Positions 9,468 to 17,447 of a stretch of 64,000 bases of DNA are shown in pieces. The translations under genes were made by a program, and so were the position numbers. Position 1 is the first letter of the stretch; each line of letters opens with the position of its first letter. The notes under the pieces were generated by a model. That model made no database searches, was not told the origin of the DNA, and was given only the letters and a program-made list of their open reading frames with translations. Source of the DNA: Sphaerisporangium sp040685555. Its GTDB lineage: Bacteria; Actinomycetota; Actinomycetes; Streptosporangiales; Streptosporangiaceae. The stretch covers positions 1 to 64,000 of the forward strand of contig NZ_JBFBIK010000012.1 in NCBI RefSeq assembly GCF_040685555.1, in the 5' to 3' direction.

Positions 9468-11099
9468 TCAGGCGTCCCCGAGGCCCACCCCGAAGGGCTT
9501 CATTCGGTCGACCCCCGCCGTCCAGCCGTACCCGTCGTAGGCAAGGCCGTTGGGCCGCGCGAAGTGCCAGGTCGTCGGCTCCTCCTCGACGACGTGCACG
9601 TCGAAGCCAGAGGCCGCCAGGTCCCCGGCCGCGTCGGCATCGCGGCGGTCCAGCCAGACCCGGTCGCCCTCCGCGTGGATTCGCGGCGCCGAGATCGCCT
9701 GCTGGATGTCGGCGCCGTCACGCCACCGGGCGGCGACCTGGGCGACCGATGAGATGATCCGCCGCCCGCCGGATGCGCCGAGCGCGGCCACCGATGATCC
9801 CGGCCCGGTCAGAATGATCGGGCAGACCGCGCTCAGGCCGGCCGCACCGGCCGCGATGCTGGTCACCCGGCCGGGCCGGGGGTCGAAATACATCATTCCG
9901 TCGTTGAGCACGATGCCGGTGTCAGGGTCGACCAGCCGGGAGCCGAACAGGTCGAGCACCGTCTGGGTCAGCGAAACCGTCATCCCCTGCCCGTCGACGG
10001 CGGTCAGGTGGGAGGTGCAACCCGCCCGTCGCGGGCCGGAGGCCGGGTCCGGCGGGAGGTCACGCCCCGCGAGCCAGCCCGCCACCACCTCGTCCGCGTG
10101 GTCGGCGCCGGCGAGCCGTTCCCAGGACGCCCCCGGCTCCTCGGCCGAGGTGACCTCTCGCAGGCGGTCGGCGAACGTCCGCGTGAGCACCCTGGCCCAC
10201 AGCCGCGTGTCCGCGGCCAGACCCGCCCGCCGTGCCGCCTCGACCAGCTGGAGTGCCTGCGCCGCCGACACCACGCCGGTGGCGAGCGGGCCGTAGAGCC
10301 GTAGCGGGCCGATCTCGACCGGGCCGACCTCGGACTCCGTCGCCGCGTACCGGGTGAAGTCCTCCTCGCGCAGCGCCCCGCCGCCGGCCGCGACCGTGGC
10401 GGCGATGCTCCTGGCGGCCCGCCCCTGGTAGAAGGCATCCGGGCCGCCTTCGGCGATCTCCCGCAGGACGCGGGCGAGCCGGGGCTGGACGAGCGGGTCG
10501 CCCGGCCCCTGCGACGGGCCGCGCAGCGGCAGGCCGTCGGGGAGGAAAAGCTCGGCGGTGGACGGGAAGGCCCGCAGAGTGCGAGCCTCGGCGCAGATCG
10601 CCGACGAGGCGAACCAGTTGGTCTCGTGGCCGCCCTCAGCCAGCTCGATCGCCGGGGCCAGCACGTCCGCTAGGGGCAACCGCCCGAACCTGGCGTGCGC
10701 GCGGCAGAGCGCGGCCACCGAGCCGGGCACGCCCACCGACCGCGCGCCCACGATGTTGGCGTCGCCCCGCACGCGCGGCCAGCCGTACAGGCCGGTCTCC
10801 TCCGCGTCCTCGGCCAGGGAATACATGTCGGGCCGGGCCCTGGCCGGGGCCCGGATGGGGCCGCTGACCACGGTCGCGACCGCGTCGTTCGGATTACGCA
10901 CCACGAGCCACGTTCCGCCGCCGATGCCGCTCATGAACGGCTCGACCACACCGATGGCGAAGGCCGTGGCGACGGCGGCATCCACGGCGTTGCCGCCGGA
11001 CCGCAGTGCCCGCGCCCCGGCCCGCGCGGCCCGGGGGTCGGGCGCGGTGACCATGCCTCCCATCGAGAACCCCGTACGGTGCTCAGCCTTGCCAGGCAT
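9468..11099 (-). CDS. Gamma-glutamyltranspeptidase, no signal peptide
   Basis: Ntn-hydrolase that self-cleaves and then transfers or hydrolyses gamma-glutamyl groups. The protein is 543 residues. The large-subunit start GGNAVDAAVATAFAIGVVEP is typical; the nucleophile is Thr362 in CTSHLTAVD, the cleavage site of the precursor (normal TTHxSVVD). Small-subunit motifs SLTQTVLDLFGS and GASGGRRII follow. There is no signal peptide, although classic GGT is exported, so a cytoplasmic role is likely. The ATG at 11099 overlaps the deacetylase gene by 17 bases; a second ATG at 11063 is possible. Its place between a C-N hydrolase and the transporter suggests it acts on a gamma-glutamyl intermediate or an imported gamma-glutamyl compound. 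Confidence 0.85.
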   Translation of the reverse strand: MPGKAEHRTGFSMGGMVTAPDPRAARAGARALRSGGNAVDAAVATAFAIGVVEPFMSGIGGGTWLVVRNPNDAVATVVSGPIRAPARARPDMYSLAEDAEETGLYGWPRVRGDANIVGARSVGVPGSVAALCRAHARFGRLPLADVLAPAIELAEGGHETNWFASSAICAEARTLRAFPSTAELFLPDGLPLRGPSQGPGDPLVQPRLARVLREIAEGGPDAFYQGRAARSIAATVAAGGGALREEDFTRYAATESEVGPVEIGPLRLYGPLATGVVSAAQALQLVEAARRAGLAADTRLWARVLTRTFADRLREVTSAEEPGASWERLAGADHADEVVAGWLAGRDLPPDPASGPRRAGCTSHLTAVDGQGMTVSLTQTVLDLFGSRLVDPDTGIVLNDGMMYFDPRPGRVTSIAAGAAGLSAVCPIILTGPGSSVAALGASGGRRIISSVAQVAARWRDGADIQQAISAPRIHAEGDRVWLDRRDADAAGDLAASGFDVHVVEEEPTTWHFARPNGLAYDGYGWTAGVDRMKPFGVGLGDA

Positions 11100-11928
11100 C
11101 GGCGATCTCGCTGAGCGTCGCGAACCACACATCGCCGCGCCCGACCATACGCTCGACCAGGCCTTCGAGTACGAGCAGATGGTGCGCGCGGCCGATCGTC
11201 TGGGGGTGCATGGTCAGCACGTAGACCGCGCCGGGCACCCGCTCGTAGGCGTAGTCGAAGATGGTGTGCCAGCGGCTCTCCATCTCGCGGTGCGAGCCCA
11301 GCGCCGACACTCCGGCCACGTACTCCACCGACGGCCAGTCGTCGAGGTACCACGAGACCGGGATCTCGATGATCGGGCTCTCCGGTCCGAACTCGTTGGC
11401 CGCCTCGTAGTTCACCGTGACGCGTCGGGGCCGGTACAGCTCGAACTCCCGGCCCATCAGAGAGCTGTCCCAGTCGAAGCCGAACTCCTCCAGCAGGTCC
11501 AGCGTCGTCTCGGAGAAGTCCCAGGCGGGTGAGCGGTAGCCGCGCGGCCGGTGGCCGACGACCTGCTCGTGCTGGCGCAGCGTGACCTCCATGAGCCTGC
11601 GCTCCTCATCGGCGCTCAGGCTGGGCACCACCTCGTGGTAGCAGCCGTGGGCGGCGATCTCGTGCCCGGCCTCAATGATCTGCTCGATGCGGTGCGGGAA
11701 CGTCACGAGGTCGTGACCCGGGGTGGCCCAGGTCGCGGGCAGGCCGTGGCGGCCGAGCAGGTCGAGCAGCCGGGGGACGCCCTGTTCGGCGCCGAAGTCA
11801 CCACGAGACAGGTACGACGGAGAGGTCCGGCCGAGGGTGCCCATCCAGGGCGAGTGGGCGTCGAAGTCGAAGGTCAGGGCGACCGCCATCCGCTTGCCCC
11901 GCGGCAGCGCCAGGTTGTTCGTGGTCAT
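11083..11928 (-). CDS. Polysaccharide deacetylase-fold hydrolase (PuuE/imidase-like)
   Basis: NodB-fold metal-dependent hydrolase of 281 residues. Metal and catalytic motifs are visible: LTFDFDAHSPW (Asp pair), HEIAAHGCYHE (His-x3-His), GYRSPAW (Arg) and LTMHPQ. There is no signal peptide or wall-binding domain, and the local sequence resembles the cytoplasmic PuuE/HpPgdA branch, whose members open cyclic amides such as allantoin or cyclic imides, rather than peptidoglycan deacetylases. Strong ribosome site GAGGAAC. Located just behind the binding protein, so probably an early step on the imported substrate. Substrate is unknown. Confidence 0.8.
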   Translation of the reverse strand: MTTNNLALPRGKRMAVALTFDFDAHSPWMGTLGRTSPSYLSRGDFGAEQGVPRLLDLLGRHGLPATWATPGHDLVTFPHRIEQIIEAGHEIAAHGCYHEVVPSLSADEERRLMEVTLRQHEQVVGHRPRGYRSPAWDFSETTLDLLEEFGFDWDSSLMGREFELYRPRRVTVNYEAANEFGPESPIIEIPVSWYLDDWPSVEYVAGVSALGSHREMESRWHTIFDYAYERVPGAVYVLTMHPQTIGRAHHLLVLEGLVERMVGRGDVWFATLSEIADAWQG

Positions 11929-11941
11929 GGGACGTTCCTCG

Positions 11942-13240
11942 TCACTTCATCCACGGCGGCAGCCGGAAGGTGCCGTCCTTGTACTTCTCCGGGGCGATGA
12001 GGACCTTCTTCTCGTCCTGGAACTGGAAGGACTGGAGCGGCACGTAGTCGTCGCCCTGCTTGGCCAGGTGGGTGGCCTGGTCGAAGACGAGCCGACCGGA
12101 CGCCTGCCGGGTGTCGCTCTTGCCGATGTACGCGCCGAGCGCGGCGGCGTCGTCGGGGTCGCCGACGCTGCGGAGCGCCTCGGCGTAGAGCTTGGTCTCG
12201 ACGTAGGTCATGACGCCCTGCGGGTCGACGTTGTCGCTCCCGTACGCCGCCTTCCAGTCTTTCTGCAACTGGGCGGCGGGCTCGTAGTTAGAGGACGGGA
12301 CGAGGCCGGCCAGGTTGTTGAAGAGCACCCCGTCTGACTGCTTCTTCGTCAGCTCGAAGAACTGCGGCTGGTTCGGGCCGTACTGCATGAACACCAGCGA
12401 CTTCGTCGGGTTCTGCAGGAACTGCTGCATGAAGCTGGCCTCGTTGGAGACCTGGTAGTCGGTGTTGACGATGAAGTCCGGGTTCGCGGACCGGACCTTC
12501 GCGATGATCGTGCCCCAGTCGTTCACCGGGCCGAAGGGCACCTTCTCCTGGCCCGCGATGGTCCATCCCTTGCTCTTGAACTGCTTCACCAGCCCATCGG
12601 CGATGCTCTCGCTGTAGGGGTTGTCGGAGCGGACGATGAACGCCGACTTGTTCCTCGGCTTCCAGAGGCCTTTGGACGCCCAGTCCTCCGCCAGGTTCAC
12701 CGGCTCGGTGCCGTAGGCGTCGTAGTTGGGGGTGATCGACCAGACCGTGGGGTACTTCGACGGGTTCTTCTCGACGATCGCCTGGGTCTGCGCGGTGTTG
12801 CCGCCGAGGAGGTAGAGCTTCTCGGCCGCGGCGAACTCGTCGATCTCGAAGTTCGACGTGGACGCGTACCCGGTGACGACCACCTTGACGTTGTCGTTGT
12901 CGGTCAGAGCCTGCACGCCCTTGGTGACCGCGTCGTTCGACTGACCCTGGACGTCGACGGAGTTCAGCTTGAACTTGTGGCCGGCGACCCCGCCGGCGTC
13001 GTTGAGCTGCTTGATCGCCAGCTCGGCGCCCTGCTTCATGCCGAGGCCGTCGGAGGCCGACGGTCCGGTGAGGGGGGCGAGAAGGCCGATCTCGATCTCC
13101 TTGGCCTCGTTCGCGTCAGCGGCCTTCGACGTCGTGGAGGCCGACGAGCACGCGCTCAGCATCCCGACCGTGCCGACGAGGAGGAGTGCCGCGATCGTAC
13201 GCGGCAGCGGTGGTGTCCGGGGGAATGGCGAAGGGGCCAT
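11942..13240 (-). CDS. Branched-chain-type ABC substrate-binding lipoprotein
   Basis: Extracellular binding protein for the LivGFHM importer, 432 residues. A signal peptide ends in a lipobox LSAC with Cys31 as the lipidated residue. The mature part is a type I periplasmic binding fold beginning with IEIGLLAPLTGPSASDGLGM, the family signature. The ATG at 13240 is chosen because GAGAGG lies upstream; a longer frame back to 13303 would spoil the signal peptide. It is the first gene of the operon, in the usual place for the most highly expressed component. Family members bind amino acids, amides or aromatic acids. Confidence 0.9.
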   Translation of the reverse strand: MAPSPFPRTPPLPRTIAALLLVGTVGMLSACSSASTTSKAADANEAKEIEIGLLAPLTGPSASDGLGMKQGAELAIKQLNDAGGVAGHKFKLNSVDVQGQSNDAVTKGVQALTDNDNVKVVVTGYASTSNFEIDEFAAAEKLYLLGGNTAQTQAIVEKNPSKYPTVWSITPNYDAYGTEPVNLAEDWASKGLWKPRNKSAFIVRSDNPYSESIADGLVKQFKSKGWTIAGQEKVPFGPVNDWGTIIAKVRSANPDFIVNTDYQVSNEASFMQQFLQNPTKSLVFMQYGPNQPQFFELTKKQSDGVLFNNLAGLVPSSNYEPAAQLQKDWKAAYGSDNVDPQGVMTYVETKLYAEALRSVGDPDDAAALGAYIGKSDTRQASGRLVFDQATHLAKQGDDYVPLQSFQFQDEKKVLIAPEKYKDGTFRLPPWMK

Positions 13241-13453
13241 GGTGAAGCCTCTCTGCGTCGGTGGGGCTGGCGATTTGGCACAACGACGGATGGTTCGGGG
13301 CATGCGGGAGCGACAACAACCGTCTGGTTATGCAACGGTCCGTCACTGTAACGACTGAAATGTACGTTGCATATTGCGGTGAATGCTAGGCCTGTTAAAA
13401 GTTTGTTGCTTGTCTGCGATCAGGACCATGGCTGTGATCTCGGGTGATGCGGG
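13241..13453. promoter_or_regulatory. Divergent promoter region with inverted repeat
   Basis: Control region upstream of the binding-protein gene. A 9-bp inverted repeat, TATGCAACG at 13329-13337 and CGTTGCATA at 13365-13373, has arms 36 bases apart centre to centre. That is an operator-like arrangement for a dimeric or tetrameric regulator such as the RpiR protein of this locus. I cannot place the -10 and -35 boxes with confidence. Confidence 0.4.
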
Positions 13454-13612
13454 TCAGCTCGGCGGGAGGGCGGCACCGGCCAGGAAGCCGCCGTCCACCT
13501 CGAGAACACTCCCTGTGATGAATGAGGAGGCCGGGTCCGCCAGGACGGCTGCGGCCACCGAGTCTGGATCACGGACGTCCATCCCCAGCCCGGTGGCGGA
13601 GACCGTCGCCGG
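13454..13612 (-). pseudogene. Second SDR relic (C-terminal part)
   Basis: The minus strand encodes a middle piece of a short-chain dehydrogenase (MDVRDPDSVAAAVLADP) joined directly to a normal SDR C-terminus (SSFITGSVLEVDGGFLAG), ending in TGA at 13454. Everything between, including the catalytic Ser and YxxxK region, is missing, and no SDR N-terminus precedes it. It lies in the divergent promoter region. Its GGFLAG end resembles the GGFLAQ end of the relic at 9250-9408. Confidence 0.65.
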
Positions 13613-13722
13613 GCGCGGCCCACCACCGATCCGGCCCGTAAGCACCCCTGACCTGCAGTGCAAAGCCTCAGGGCCGGTGAGGTAAAACGCATGATAAGTT
13701 TCACCCCATCCGTTTGGCGAGG

Positions 13723-13737
13723 CATATGAACCATATG
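13723..13737. promoter_or_regulatory. CATATG-N3-CATATG element before the GS-like gene
   Basis: Two CATATG hexamers separated by AAC form a nearly symmetrical 15-bp site about 60 bases upstream of the ligase ATG. AT-rich symmetry in a GC-rich intergenic region suggests an operator for the plus-strand operon. There is no experimental support. Confidence 0.35.
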
Positions 13738-13796
13738 TTTCATCAAGTGCCGGGTCGGCCCACGTGAAGGAGAACCGTTGTGGGAGAAGATGGCCG

Positions 13797-15086
13797 ATGA
13801 CGAACAAGACCGTGTTCGTGGCGACCTGCGATCTGGCCGCCCAGGTGCGCGGCCGGGCCGTTCCGGCGAGCAGGCTCGAACAGACGCTGCGGACGGGAGT
13901 CGGCTGGGTACCCGCCAACCTCGCGCTGAGCTGCTTCGGCGCCCTCACCCCCGACAACCTCTTCGGGTCCGTGGGTGACCTGCGCCTGCTGCCGGACCCC
14001 GATGCCGCGCTCGACATCTCCGACGACGGGGAGATTCCCGGCACCCGCGTCTACCTGGCCGACCAGACCGATCTGGACGGCCGCCCCTGGGCCGGCTGCC
14101 CGAGAAACTTCCTCACCCGCGCCCTGGACGACCTCTTCGCCGCCACCGGGCTCCGCGTGCACGCCTCCTTCGAGCACGAGTTCATGCTCGGCGGCCAGGC
14201 GGACCACCCGCCGTTCTCTTTCCAGCGCCTGCGCGCCGCCGAGCCGTTCGGCACCGAGCTCGTCTCCGCTCTGGAGGCGGCGGGGCTGGAACCGGAGAGC
14301 TGGCTGCCCGAGTACGGCTCCGGCCAGTTCGAGATCACACTGCGGCCCGCCCCCGGCATGGTGTCCGCCGACCGCGCCATCCTGATGCGCGAGCTCGTAC
14401 GCGACCTCGCCCGGCGCCGGGGACTTCCCGTGACCTTCGTCCCCATCGCCGACCCGGCCGATGTGGGCAACGGGGTGCACGTGCACTTCTCGCTCAGCGA
14501 CGCCGATGGCCGGCCGGTGATGTTCGACGCGGACGCCCCCGGCCGCCTGTCCTCCCTGGCCGCCAGGTTCGCCGGCGGCATCCTGCGCCACGCGCCGGCG
14601 GTGGTGGCGGTCACCGCGCCCAACCCGTCGTCCTACCTGCGTCTCACGCCACACCGGTGGAGCGCGGGCGGGGCGTTCCTCGCGGACCGCAACCGCGAGG
14701 CGCTGCTGCGCATCGCCCCGACGGTACAGATCGGCGACGCCGACCCGAGCCGTCAGCTCCACCTGGAGTACCGGGCGGCGGACGCGACCGCGAACCCCTG
14801 GCTGGTGCTCGGAGTCCTGATCAGAGCGGGCCTCGCCGGACTGGCCGACGGGGAGCCCGCTCGGGTCTGGCCGGAGACGGCCACGGAGGCCGACCTGGCC
14901 GCCGAACCGTCGCTGCCTACGGGCCTAGCCGAGGCGCTCGACGCGCTGGAGTCCGACGAGGTCGCGCGCGGCTGGTTCCCCGACGAGCTGCTCAGCACAT
15001 TCCTGGCCGTACGGCGGGCCGAGCTGGCCGCCGTCTCCGGGCTGCCCGAGATCGAGCTGTGCAGGAAGGTGGCACGTGTCTACTGA
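13797..15086 (+). CDS. Glutamine synthetase-like ligase (gamma-glutamyl-amide synthetase type)
   Basis: Type I glutamine synthetase fold, 429 residues, shorter than true GlnA (about 470). Conserved elements are FEHEFML (metal Glu residues), YGSGQFEITL, NGVHVHFSL, NPSSYLRLTPHRWSAGG and LEYRAADATANPWL. The usual substrate-loop and adenylylation-loop sequences of housekeeping GlnA are absent. Such relatives (PuuA, IpuC, GlnA3, the FluG C-domain) ligate glutamate to amines. The ATG at 13797 follows GGGAG; an upstream in-frame GTG at 13764 is less likely. Overlaps the next gene by 11 bases. First gene of an operon with two amidohydrolases, divergent from the importer. Confidence 0.8.
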   Translation: MTNKTVFVATCDLAAQVRGRAVPASRLEQTLRTGVGWVPANLALSCFGALTPDNLFGSVGDLRLLPDPDAALDISDDGEIPGTRVYLADQTDLDGRPWAGCPRNFLTRALDDLFAATGLRVHASFEHEFMLGGQADHPPFSFQRLRAAEPFGTELVSALEAAGLEPESWLPEYGSGQFEITLRPAPGMVSADRAILMRELVRDLARRRGLPVTFVPIADPADVGNGVHVHFSLSDADGRPVMFDADAPGRLSSLAARFAGGILRHAPAVVAVTAPNPSSYLRLTPHRWSAGGAFLADRNREALLRIAPTVQIGDADPSRQLHLEYRAADATANPWLVLGVLIRAGLAGLADGEPARVWPETATEADLAAEPSLPTGLAEALDALESDEVARGWFPDELLSTFLAVRRAELAAVSGLPEIELCRKVARVY

Positions 15087-16248
15087 GCCCACCGAGGCCA
15101 TGAGCGGCGGCGAGCTGGAGTCCGTCATCGCCGGCCTGCCCCTGGTCGATCACCACGTGCACGGGGCGTACACGGGGGAACTCGACCGGGCCGAGTTCGA
15201 GATGATGGTGACCGAGTCCGACCGCCCCATCCCGCCGTTCATGTCGCAGTTCGACTCACAGATCGGCTTCGCGATCCGCCGGTGGTGCGCACCGGTGCTC
15301 GACCTGCCGCCGCACGCCTCCCCCGCCGCCTACCTGGCCCGCCGGGCCGATCTCGGCCCGGCCGAGGTGAACCGGCGGCTGCTCACGGCCTCCGGGAGCG
15401 GCCGGTGGATAGTCGAGACCGGGTACCGGGGCGATGACGTCCTCGACCCTGGGCAGATGGCCGAGGTGTCCGGCCGGCCGGCCCACGAGGTCGTCCGAAT
15501 CGAGAGGGTGATGGAAGAGGTCGCCGAAGCCCGCGGGCCGGCGAGCGACTTCCCCAGCCGGTTCCGCGCGGCTCTGACGGCACGCTGCGCCGAGGCGGTC
15601 GGGCTCAAGAGCATCGTGGCCTACCGGCACGGCTTCGCGTTCGACCCCGCCCCGCCCACCGACCGCGAGGTCGCCGACGCGGCCGGCCGGTGGCTCGGCC
15701 GGGCCGAGGCGGGTGGCGGACTGCGGGTGGACGATCCCGTGCTGCTGCGCTTCGGGCTGTGGGCCGGCATCGAACTCGGGCTGCCGCTGCAACTGCACGC
15801 CGGCTACGGCGACCCGGATGTGGAACTGCATCACTGCGACCCGCTGCTGCTCACCCGCTGGCTGAAACTGGTCGAGCCGCACGGCGTCGACATCCTGCTG
15901 TTGCACTGCTACCCCTACCACCGCAATGCCGGGTACCTGGCACAGGTGTTCCCCCACGTCTACTTCGATGTGGGGCTCGGGGTGAACTACACCGGCAGCC
16001 GCTCCGACGCGCTCATCGCCGAGTCGCTGGAACTCGCGCCGTTCGCGAAGATCCTGTTCTCTTCGGACGCGTGGGGGCCGTCCGAGCTGCACATGCTGGG
16101 CGCGCACCTTTTCCGGCGCGGGCTCGGCAGGGTGCTGCGCGGCTGGGTGGACGCCGGCGACTGGACCGAGGCCGAGGCCGTCCGGGTGGCCACCATGATC
16201 GGTGTGGACAACGCGACGCGCGTCTATGGCGTGGGCCGATCGACGTGA
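15076..16248 (+). CDS. FluG-type amidohydrolase (TIM-barrel, amidohydrolase 2)
   Basis: Metal-dependent hydrolase of 390 residues. Barrel motifs in order: LVDHHVHGAY (metal His pair), LKSIVAYRHG, LQLHAGYGDPD, LLHCYPYHRNAGYLAQVFP, VYFDVGLG and ILFSSDAWGP. This order and wording match the N-terminal domain of FluG/NodGS proteins, which are fused to a GS-like domain in fungi and plants. Here the GS-like partner is the separate upstream gene, overlapping by 11 bases. The GTG start has AGGAAGGTGG upstream. A role in hydrolysing an amide made by or related to the ligase is inferred. Confidence 0.8.
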   Translation: MSTEPTEAMSGGELESVIAGLPLVDHHVHGAYTGELDRAEFEMMVTESDRPIPPFMSQFDSQIGFAIRRWCAPVLDLPPHASPAAYLARRADLGPAEVNRRLLTASGSGRWIVETGYRGDDVLDPGQMAEVSGRPAHEVVRIERVMEEVAEARGPASDFPSRFRAALTARCAEAVGLKSIVAYRHGFAFDPAPPTDREVADAAGRWLGRAEAGGGLRVDDPVLLRFGLWAGIELGLPLQLHAGYGDPDVELHHCDPLLLTRWLKLVEPHGVDILLLHCYPYHRNAGYLAQVFPHVYFDVGLGVNYTGSRSDALIAESLELAPFAKILFSSDAWGPSELHMLGAHLFRRGLGRVLRGWVDAGDWTEAEAVRVATMIGVDNATRVYGVGRST

Positions 16249-17441
16249 TCAAACCTCTCTCCGGCTCCGTCCCAGGCACGGACAGCGCGACGCTGTTCGC
16301 CCGCCTACGCCAGGCGCTCGAACGCGAGATCCCGGCCGCCGTCGCACTGCGGCACCGGCTGCACGCCGTACCCGATCTGGCCGGGCTGGAAGGCCCGACC
16401 CGTGACCTTGTCCTCGCCGAACTGCCCGGAGGCATGGTCGACGCCGTCGCCGGCACCGGCGCGCTGGTGCGGGTGGGCGGCCCCGGACCGGCCGTCGGCG
16501 TGCGAGGCGAGCTCGACGCGCTCGCGGTCACCGAGCAGACCGGCGCGTCCTGGGCGTCCACCCGCACCGGCAGGATGCACGCCTGCGGGCACGACGTCCA
16601 CCTCGCCGCCCTGGTGGCGCTCTGCCGGGCGGTCGACAGCACCCCTGGAGCGGCCCCGCTGGTGGCGATGCTGCAGCCACGCGAGGAGACCTATCCGTCT
16701 GGCGCGCGGGACATCGCCGAGTCCCCCCTGCTGAGGAGCCACCAGGTCACTTCGATCATTGGCGCACATGTACAGCCGACCCTGGCCCGAGGCCAGGTGG
16801 CGGCCACCCCAGGCACGGTCAACGCCGCCGCCGACGAGTTCCACATCCTCGTGCGCGGCCGTGGCGGGCATGCCGCCTATCCCCACCTGACCAGCGATCC
16901 CGTGCTCGCGCTCGCCCACGTGGTGGTGGCGCTGCAACGAGTGGTCAGCCGGGACGTCGACCCGACCAGCTCGGCCGTCCTTGGCGTGTCCACGCTCGCG
17001 GCCGGAAGCGCCGCCAACGTCATCCCCGACGAGGCGAGCGCGAGCGGCACCGTCAGGACCATGCGGGAGGAGATCCGCGAACAGGTCCACAGCCGTCTCG
17101 TCGAGGTCGCCGAGCTGGTGGCCAGAGCCCACGACTGCCATGCGACCGTGAAGATCACCTGCGGCGAGCCGGTCCTGGACAACGACCCGGCGCTCGCCAC
17201 CCGGGCGGGGGCGCTGCTGTCGGAGCTCGGCCTCACCGTCTCCCGGCCGCTGATGTCCTTCGGCGCGGACGACTTCTCCTACCTCGCCGCCGCCCTTCCC
17301 GGGTTGATGATGTTCGTCGGCGTGGACGGCGGGCCCGGCGCACAGCTGCATGGCAGCGGCTTCCTGCCCACCGACGAGGCGGTACGCGACGTCTCGATGG
17401 CCATGCTCGCCGGTTACCTGGCGGCCGCGCAGTCGGGCTGA
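16245..17441 (+). CDS. M20D amidohydrolase (hippurate/IAA-amino acid hydrolase-like)
   Basis: Binuclear metal amidohydrolase of 398 residues, the family of HipO and IAA-amino-acid hydrolases. Motifs: MHACGHDVHLAALV (metal Cys, His), QPREETYPSGA (Glu pair), IIGAHVQP, GRGGHAAYPH (dimer domain) and LMSFGADDFSYLA. The GTG start overlaps the stop of the FluG-like gene (GTGA), so it is coupled. Last gene of the plus-strand operon. It would release an amino acid or amine from an N-acyl conjugate; the actual substrate is unknown. Together with the M20 enzyme at 4552-5880 this locus has two different M20 deacylases. Confidence 0.85.
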   Translation: MIKPLSGSVPGTDSATLFARLRQALEREIPAAVALRHRLHAVPDLAGLEGPTRDLVLAELPGGMVDAVAGTGALVRVGGPGPAVGVRGELDALAVTEQTGASWASTRTGRMHACGHDVHLAALVALCRAVDSTPGAAPLVAMLQPREETYPSGARDIAESPLLRSHQVTSIIGAHVQPTLARGQVAATPGTVNAAADEFHILVRGRGGHAAYPHLTSDPVLALAHVVVALQRVVSRDVDPTSSAVLGVSTLAAGSAANVIPDEASASGTVRTMREEIREQVHSRLVEVAELVARAHDCHATVKITCGEPVLDNDPALATRAGALLSELGLTVSRPLMSFGADDFSYLAAALPGLMMFVGVDGGPGAQLHGSGFLPTDEAVRDVSMAMLAGYLAAAQSG

Positions 17442-17447
17442 CAGACG

